Shown: in pieces, positions 60,521 through 64,000 of the stretch | How the letters are laid out: each line of letters opens with the position of its first letter | Position numbering within the stretch: the stretch's first letter is position 1 | Source: Streptomyces sp. WM6386 | GTDB lineage: Bacteria; Actinomycetota; Actinomycetes; Streptomycetales; Streptomycetaceae | Direction of reading: 5' to 3' | Assembly (NCBI RefSeq): GCF_000972385.1 | Contig: NZ_JXTE01000007.1 | Span: forward strand, 62,001 to 126,000 | Length of the DNA stretch: 64,000 bases | Position numbers and translations under genes: made by a program | The notes under the pieces: generated by a model | What the model was told of the DNA's origin: nothing | What the model saw: only the letters and a program-made list of their open reading frames with translations | Database searches by the model: none

Positions 60521-62014
60521 ATGAAGACCCTCACCCACTGGATCGACGGCAAGCCCGTCGAAGGCCTCTCCGGCCGCCACGGCGCCATCTACAACCCGGC
60601 GACCGGCGCACAGGAGAAGCAGGTCGCGTTCGCGACGGTCGACGAGGTGGACGCCGCCGTGGCCTCCGCCAAGGCCGCGTTCGAGAACTGGGGCACATCC
60701 TCGCTGGCCCGGCGCACGGCGGTCCTCTTCAAGTACCGCGAGCTCCTGGACGCCCACCGCGACGAGATCGCCGCGCTGATCACCGCCGAGCACGGCAAGG
60801 TGCACAGCGACGCGCTCGGCGAGGTGGCGCGCGGCATGGAGATCGTGGAGCTGGCCTGCGGGATCAGCGTGCAGCTGAAGGGCGAGCTGTCGACGCAGGT
60901 CTCGACCCGGGTCGACGTCGCCTCGATCCGGCAGCCGCTGGGCGTGGTCGCGGGCATCACTCCGTTCAACTTCCCGGCCATGGTGCCGATGTGGATGTTC
61001 CCGCTCGCCATCGCCTGCGGGAACACCTTCGTGCTCAAGCCCAGCGAGAAGGACCCGTCGGCCTCCTTCCGGCTGGCCGAACTCGCCTCCGAGGCGGGTC
61101 TGCCGGACGGTGTCCTGAACATCGTGCAGGGCGACAAGGTGGCCGTCGACCGTCTCCTGGAGCACCCCGACATCGAGGCGGTCTCCTTCGTCGGCTCGAC
61201 ACCGATCGCCAAGTACATCCAGCTCAAGGGGGTCGAGCACGGCAAGCGTGTGCAGGCCCTCGGCGGCGCCAAGAACCACATGCTGGTGCTGCCCGACGCC
61301 GACCTGGACTTCGCCGCCGACCAGGCGATCAACGCGGCCTACGGCTCGGCGGGCGAGCGCTGCATGGCCGTGTCGGTGGTCGTGGCGGTCGGCGACACGG
61401 GTGACGAACTGGTCGGCAAGATCGCCGAGCGGGCAAGGAACCTGACGATCGGCCCCGGCGACGACCCGTCGTCCGAGATGGGTCCGCTGATCACGCGCGA
61501 GCACCGCGACAAGGTGGCGTCCTACGTGACGTCGGCCGCCGAGCAGGGCGCGGTGGTCGTCGTCGACGGCACCGGACACTGCGTCGAGGGCCACGAGGAC
61601 GGCTTCTTCCTCGGCGTCTCGCTGCTGGACAAGGTGCCGCTGACGGCGGACGCCTACCGGGACGAGATCTTCGGTCCCGTCCTGGTCGTGGTGCGAGCCG
61701 AGTCGTACGACGAGGCCATCAAGCTGATCAACGACTCCCGTTGGGGCAACGGCACCGCGATCTTCACCCGGGACGGCGGCGCCGCCCGCCGCTTCCAGCT
61801 GGAGGTCAAGGCGGGCATGGTCGGCGTGAACGTGCCGATCCCGGTCCCGGTCGGCTACCACTCCTTCGGCGGCTGGAAGGACTCCCTCTTCGGCGATCTG
61901 CACGTCTACGGCAATGACGGAGTCGCCTTCTACACCCAGGGGAAGGTGATCACCACGCGCTGGCCGGACCCGGCCGACGCGGGCATCAACCTCGGGTTCC
62001 CCAGCCACTCCTGA
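60521..62014 (+). CDS. iolA: CoA-acylating methylmalonate/malonate-semialdehyde dehydrogenase
   Basis: The 497-residue aldehyde dehydrogenase has the MmsA features: PLGVVAGITPFNFPAMVPMW, the NAD block SFVGSTPIAKYI, and the catalytic Cys in YGSAGERCMAVSVVVAVGD. It turns malonic semialdehyde into acetyl-CoA and CO2, finishing inositol breakdown; the same family handles valine. GAAAGG lies upstream of the ATG. It is the last enzyme gene of the arm. Confidence 0.94.
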   Translation: MKTLTHWIDGKPVEGLSGRHGAIYNPATGAQEKQVAFATVDEVDAAVASAKAAFENWGTSSLARRTAVLFKYRELLDAHRDEIAALITAEHGKVHSDALGEVARGMEIVELACGISVQLKGELSTQVSTRVDVASIRQPLGVVAGITPFNFPAMVPMWMFPLAIACGNTFVLKPSEKDPSASFRLAELASEAGLPDGVLNIVQGDKVAVDRLLEHPDIEAVSFVGSTPIAKYIQLKGVEHGKRVQALGGAKNHMLVLPDADLDFAADQAINAAYGSAGERCMAVSVVVAVGDTGDELVGKIAERARNLTIGPGDDPSSEMGPLITREHRDKVASYVTSAAEQGAVVVVDGTGHCVEGHEDGFFLGVSLLDKVPLTADAYRDEIFGPVLVVVRAESYDEAIKLINDSRWGNGTAIFTRDGGAARRFQLEVKAGMVGVNVPIPVPVGYHSFGGWKDSLFGDLHVYGNDGVAFYTQGKVITTRWPDPADAGINLGFPSHS

Positions 62015-62041
62015 CGTTTCCTCAGAAGGGAGGGACGTTCC

Positions 62042-62827
62042 ATGGCGAAGACCGGCGGCTCCTCACGTGCCGCTACCGCCCCCGCACTCGATTCCCTGGA
62101 CTTCGCCCTGGACCGGGGCAGTCCGGTGCCGCTCTACTACCAGCTCGCCCAGCAGCTGGAGGCGGCGATCGAGCACGGGGTCCTCGCCCCGGGAAACCTC
62201 CTGGGCAACGAGATAGACCTGTCCGTACGCCTCGGTCTGTCCCGGCCGACGGTCCGGCAGGCGATCCAGTCCCTCGTCGACAAGGGGCTGCTGGTCCGGC
62301 GGCGCGGGGTGGGCACGCAGGTGGTGCACAGCCAGGTCAAGCGCGGCCTCGAACTGAGCAGCCTCTACGACGACTTGGAGGCCGCCGGACAGGGGCCGAC
62401 CACGGTCGTGGTGCGCAACGAGCACACCCCGGCGTCCGCCGACGTGGCCGCCGCGCTCGGTGTCGCGGAGGGCAGCGACGTCGTCGTCCTGGAGCGGCTG
62501 CGCGCCACACACGGCCAGCCGGTCGCGATCCTGTGCAACTACCTGCCCGCGACACTCCTCGAACTCGACTCCGCCCGGCTGGAGTCGACGGGCCTGTACC
62601 GGCTGATGCGCTCGGCGGGCATCACCCTGCACAGTGCCCGCCAGACCATAGGGGCCCGCTGCGCCACCGCCGAGGAGGCGGCACGCCTGGACGAGAAGAC
62701 CGGGGCCGCGCTGCTGACGATGCAGCGCACGGCCTACGACGACACGGGCCGGCCGGTCGAGTACGGGACGCACATCTACCGTGCGTCCCGGTACGCGTTC
62801 GACTTCCAGCTGCTGGTCAGGTCTTGA
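62042..62827 (+). CDS. GntR family (HutC type) regulator of the inositol cluster
   Basis: The 261-residue protein has the winged helix LGNEIDLSVRLGLSRPTVRQ AIQSL near residues 55-80 and a UTRA ligand-binding domain (about 105-255). GGGAGGG lies upstream. It is the last gene of the catabolic operon and is the best candidate to bind the TTTGTNNNKACA sites in the divergent region. Its 3' end overlaps the DUF427 gene by 11 bp. Confidence 0.88.
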   Translation: MAKTGGSSRAATAPALDSLDFALDRGSPVPLYYQLAQQLEAAIEHGVLAPGNLLGNEIDLSVRLGLSRPTVRQAIQSLVDKGLLVRRRGVGTQVVHSQVKRGLELSSLYDDLEAAGQGPTTVVVRNEHTPASADVAAALGVAEGSDVVVLERLRATHGQPVAILCNYLPATLLELDSARLESTGLYRLMRSAGITLHSARQTIGARCATAEEAARLDEKTGAALLTMQRTAYDDTGRPVEYGTHIYRASRYAFDFQLLVRS

Positions 62828-63620
62828 GGCTCGCGGTGAACGGAGTGACCGGCCGCTCCTTGCGTTCGCCGTCCACGGTGATGTCGACGGCCTCGTTGTA
62901 GAAGGCGAGGAGTCCCTTGACCGGGACCACCGCGGGCAGCGGCTCCGGGTAACTCCACAGGATGTTGCGGGGGATGTCGCCCTCGCCGCGCCAGCTCCAG
63001 TACTCGGCCGTGCCCTTGTACGGGCAGCCGGTGCGGTGGTCGGTCGGGGTGAACAGGTCGAGGCGGATGTCCTCGCGGGGGATGTAGTACCGCGTGGGCA
63101 GCGAGGTCTCGAAGAGCAGTACCGGTCGCCGGCTGTCGGCGACGACGGTGCCGGCGACCTCGACCACGACATGGCGGCTGCTGGGCAGGGCGTCCACCCG
63201 TTTGTGCGGGTCACGGGGATGGATGAAGATCTCTTCCTCCTCCTCGTACCAGTGGTCCAGGCCGCTGTCCCAGTGCCGGAACCACTCGAAGGCGATGTGC
63301 CCGGCGAGGTCGTCGGCCGGGAAGGTCCACGCCGCGTTCTCCACGAGCTCCCCGTCGATTTCGAGGTCGTAGAAGGTCTGCGATCCGGTGTGGGCGCCGG
63401 TGCGCGGGTTCTTCGCCGGGCGGAGGAGGTCCGTGCGGACCTCCTCGCGGGGGAACGCGTAACACGGGACGGGCACGCCGGGCTCCCAGACGAGGACCGG
63501 GTGGCGGCTGTCGACGACGGCGACGTCGCGTTTGCAGCCGCGCACCCAGCGTTCACCGGGCTCCCAGAGCAGGCCTTCCGGCGTGGAGCGGATCGTCTTC
63601 GCGAACGGATGTGAGGTCAT
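62817..63620 (-). CDS. DUF427 protein with two tandem domains
   Basis: The 267-residue protein repeats the DUF427 pattern twice. The first half reads VVDSRHPVLVWEPGVPVPCY AFPREEVRTDLL and later FYDLEIDG; the second reads VVADSRRPVLLFETSLPTRY and YIPREDIRLDLF with CPYKGTAEYWS. The family is of unknown function. I chose ATG 63620, with GGAG 8 nt upstream; GTG 63629 is an alternative. Confidence 0.85.
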   Translation of the reverse strand: MTSHPFAKTIRSTPEGLLWEPGERWVRGCKRDVAVVDSRHPVLVWEPGVPVPCYAFPREEVRTDLLRPAKNPRTGAHTGSQTFYDLEIDGELVENAAWTFPADDLAGHIAFEWFRHWDSGLDHWYEEEEEIFIHPRDPHKRVDALPSSRHVVVEVAGTVVADSRRPVLLFETSLPTRYYIPREDIRLDLFTPTDHRTGCPYKGTAEYWSWRGEGDIPRNILWSYPEPLPAVVPVKGLLAFYNEAVDITVDGERKERPVTPFTASLKT

Positions 63621-63650
63621 GGCCGGCACTCCTTCGGCTCCCTCACGAGC

Positions 63651-64000
63651 CTAGTGCGCCCCGTCCAGCCGGGCCCGCTGCTCCTCGGTCAGGTCCAGGT
63701 CGATCGCGGCCAGGTTCTCCTCCAGCTGAGCCACCGAGGACACTCCGGCCAGCGGGAGGAACGGCAGTGCGCCGCCGATCTGCCAGGCCAGGACGACCTG
63801 GTTGACGGTCGCACCGGTCTCGCGGGCCACGTCGCGCAGGACCTTCAGGCGGGCCGCGGTGCCCGGGTGATCGAAGTCGGCGGGGAGCCGGTCCGGGTGC
63901 GTGTAGGCGCCCTTGAGCAGGGGCGAGTAGGCGACCAGGGTCACGCCGGGCTCCTCGCGCAGATAGCCGAGGAGGTCGGGTCCCGCGTGGCCGAGGCTGC
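63651..64000 (-). CDS. Aldo/keto reductase, C-terminal part (5' end outside window)
   Basis: The frame is open to the window edge. The visible C-terminal portion, about 116 residues, contains VTLVAYSPLLKGAY, NQVVLAWQIGGALPFLPLAG then VSSVAQLEENLAAIDLDLTE, the usual NADPH-binding end of the AKR barrel. The catalytic Tyr and Lys would be upstream. The substrate is unknown. Confidence 0.85.
   Translation of the reverse strand, partial: SLGHAGPDLLGYLREEPGVTLVAYSPLLKGAYTHPDRLPADFDHPGTAARLKVLRDVARETGATVNQVVLAWQIGGALPFLPLAGVSSVAQLEENLAAIDLDLTEEQRARLDGAH

Overview
The window is high-GC actinobacterial DNA and almost certainly comes from a Streptomyces chromosome. The signs are strong third-position GC bias, frequent GTG starts, 4-bp ATGA/GTGA gene overlaps, many leaderless promoters (TANNNT, 6-7 nt, start codon), secreted chitinase and NPP1 proteins, many LLM flavin oxidoreductases, and two dispersed repeat types I recognise from Streptomyces. 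It reads as a catabolic and adaptive region. There is no phage, integrase, transposase or CRISPR array.

Layout. 0-5 kb: the end of a CHAT-domain gene, a large ATPase-LuxR regulator divergent from an astacin/matrixin-like zinc protease, and two small unknown genes. 5-14.4 kb (minus strand): a sulfur-salvage island. It has a glutathionyl-hydroquinone-reductase-like protein, an amino-acid-type ABC importer (permease, ATPase, lipoprotein), a GNAT acetyltransferase and three LLM/NtaA-type monooxygenases, the last with a single-base frameshift. Three short Cys-containing leader peptides of the HxDLxRVxxAxC type precede separate parts of it. The gene set resembles the Bacillus operon for S-(2-succino)cysteine and S-alkyl-cysteine salvage.

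14.5-25.6 kb: a TPR-like protein, DUF1905, an LLM oxidoreductase, a decayed lectin-like gene, a GH19 chitinase with ricin module followed by an NPP1 (Nep1-like) protein, a beta-helix protein, tRNA-Pro(GGG), a DHA2 exporter with divergent TetR and three operators, an HSL-type esterase and an MBL-fold hydrolase.

25.6-31.3 kb: a gallate/4-oxalomesaconate pathway (AAHS transporter, VOC-type extradiol dioxygenase, GalD-, GalC- and GalB-like enzymes, GntR) with the same TTGTCAACAA operator at both promoters. 31.5-39.8 kb: an orphan response regulator, a MarR repressor with a 17-bp operator recurring at three promoters, a zinc-type dehydrogenase, an orphan histidine kinase, a DHA2 exporter, and hydroxyquinol dioxygenase plus maleylacetate reductase.

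39.9-62.8 kb: polyol metabolism. A LacI/dehydrogenase pair comes first, then a second LacI divergent from a PhyH dioxygenase-SDR-dehydrogenase-dehydrogenase operon. A complete myo-inositol pathway follows: an ABC importer, an IolE-like dehydratase and a dehydrogenase on the minus strand, and IolC, aldolase, IolB, IolD, IolA and a GntR regulator on the plus strand. The two arms share an intergenic region with two well-formed promoters. The end holds a DUF427 protein and a truncated aldo/keto reductase.

The regulation visible in the DNA is unusually rich: multi-site MarR, TetR, LacI and GntR operators, leader-peptide attenuation, a DasR-like site and a hairpin covering a ribosome binding site.
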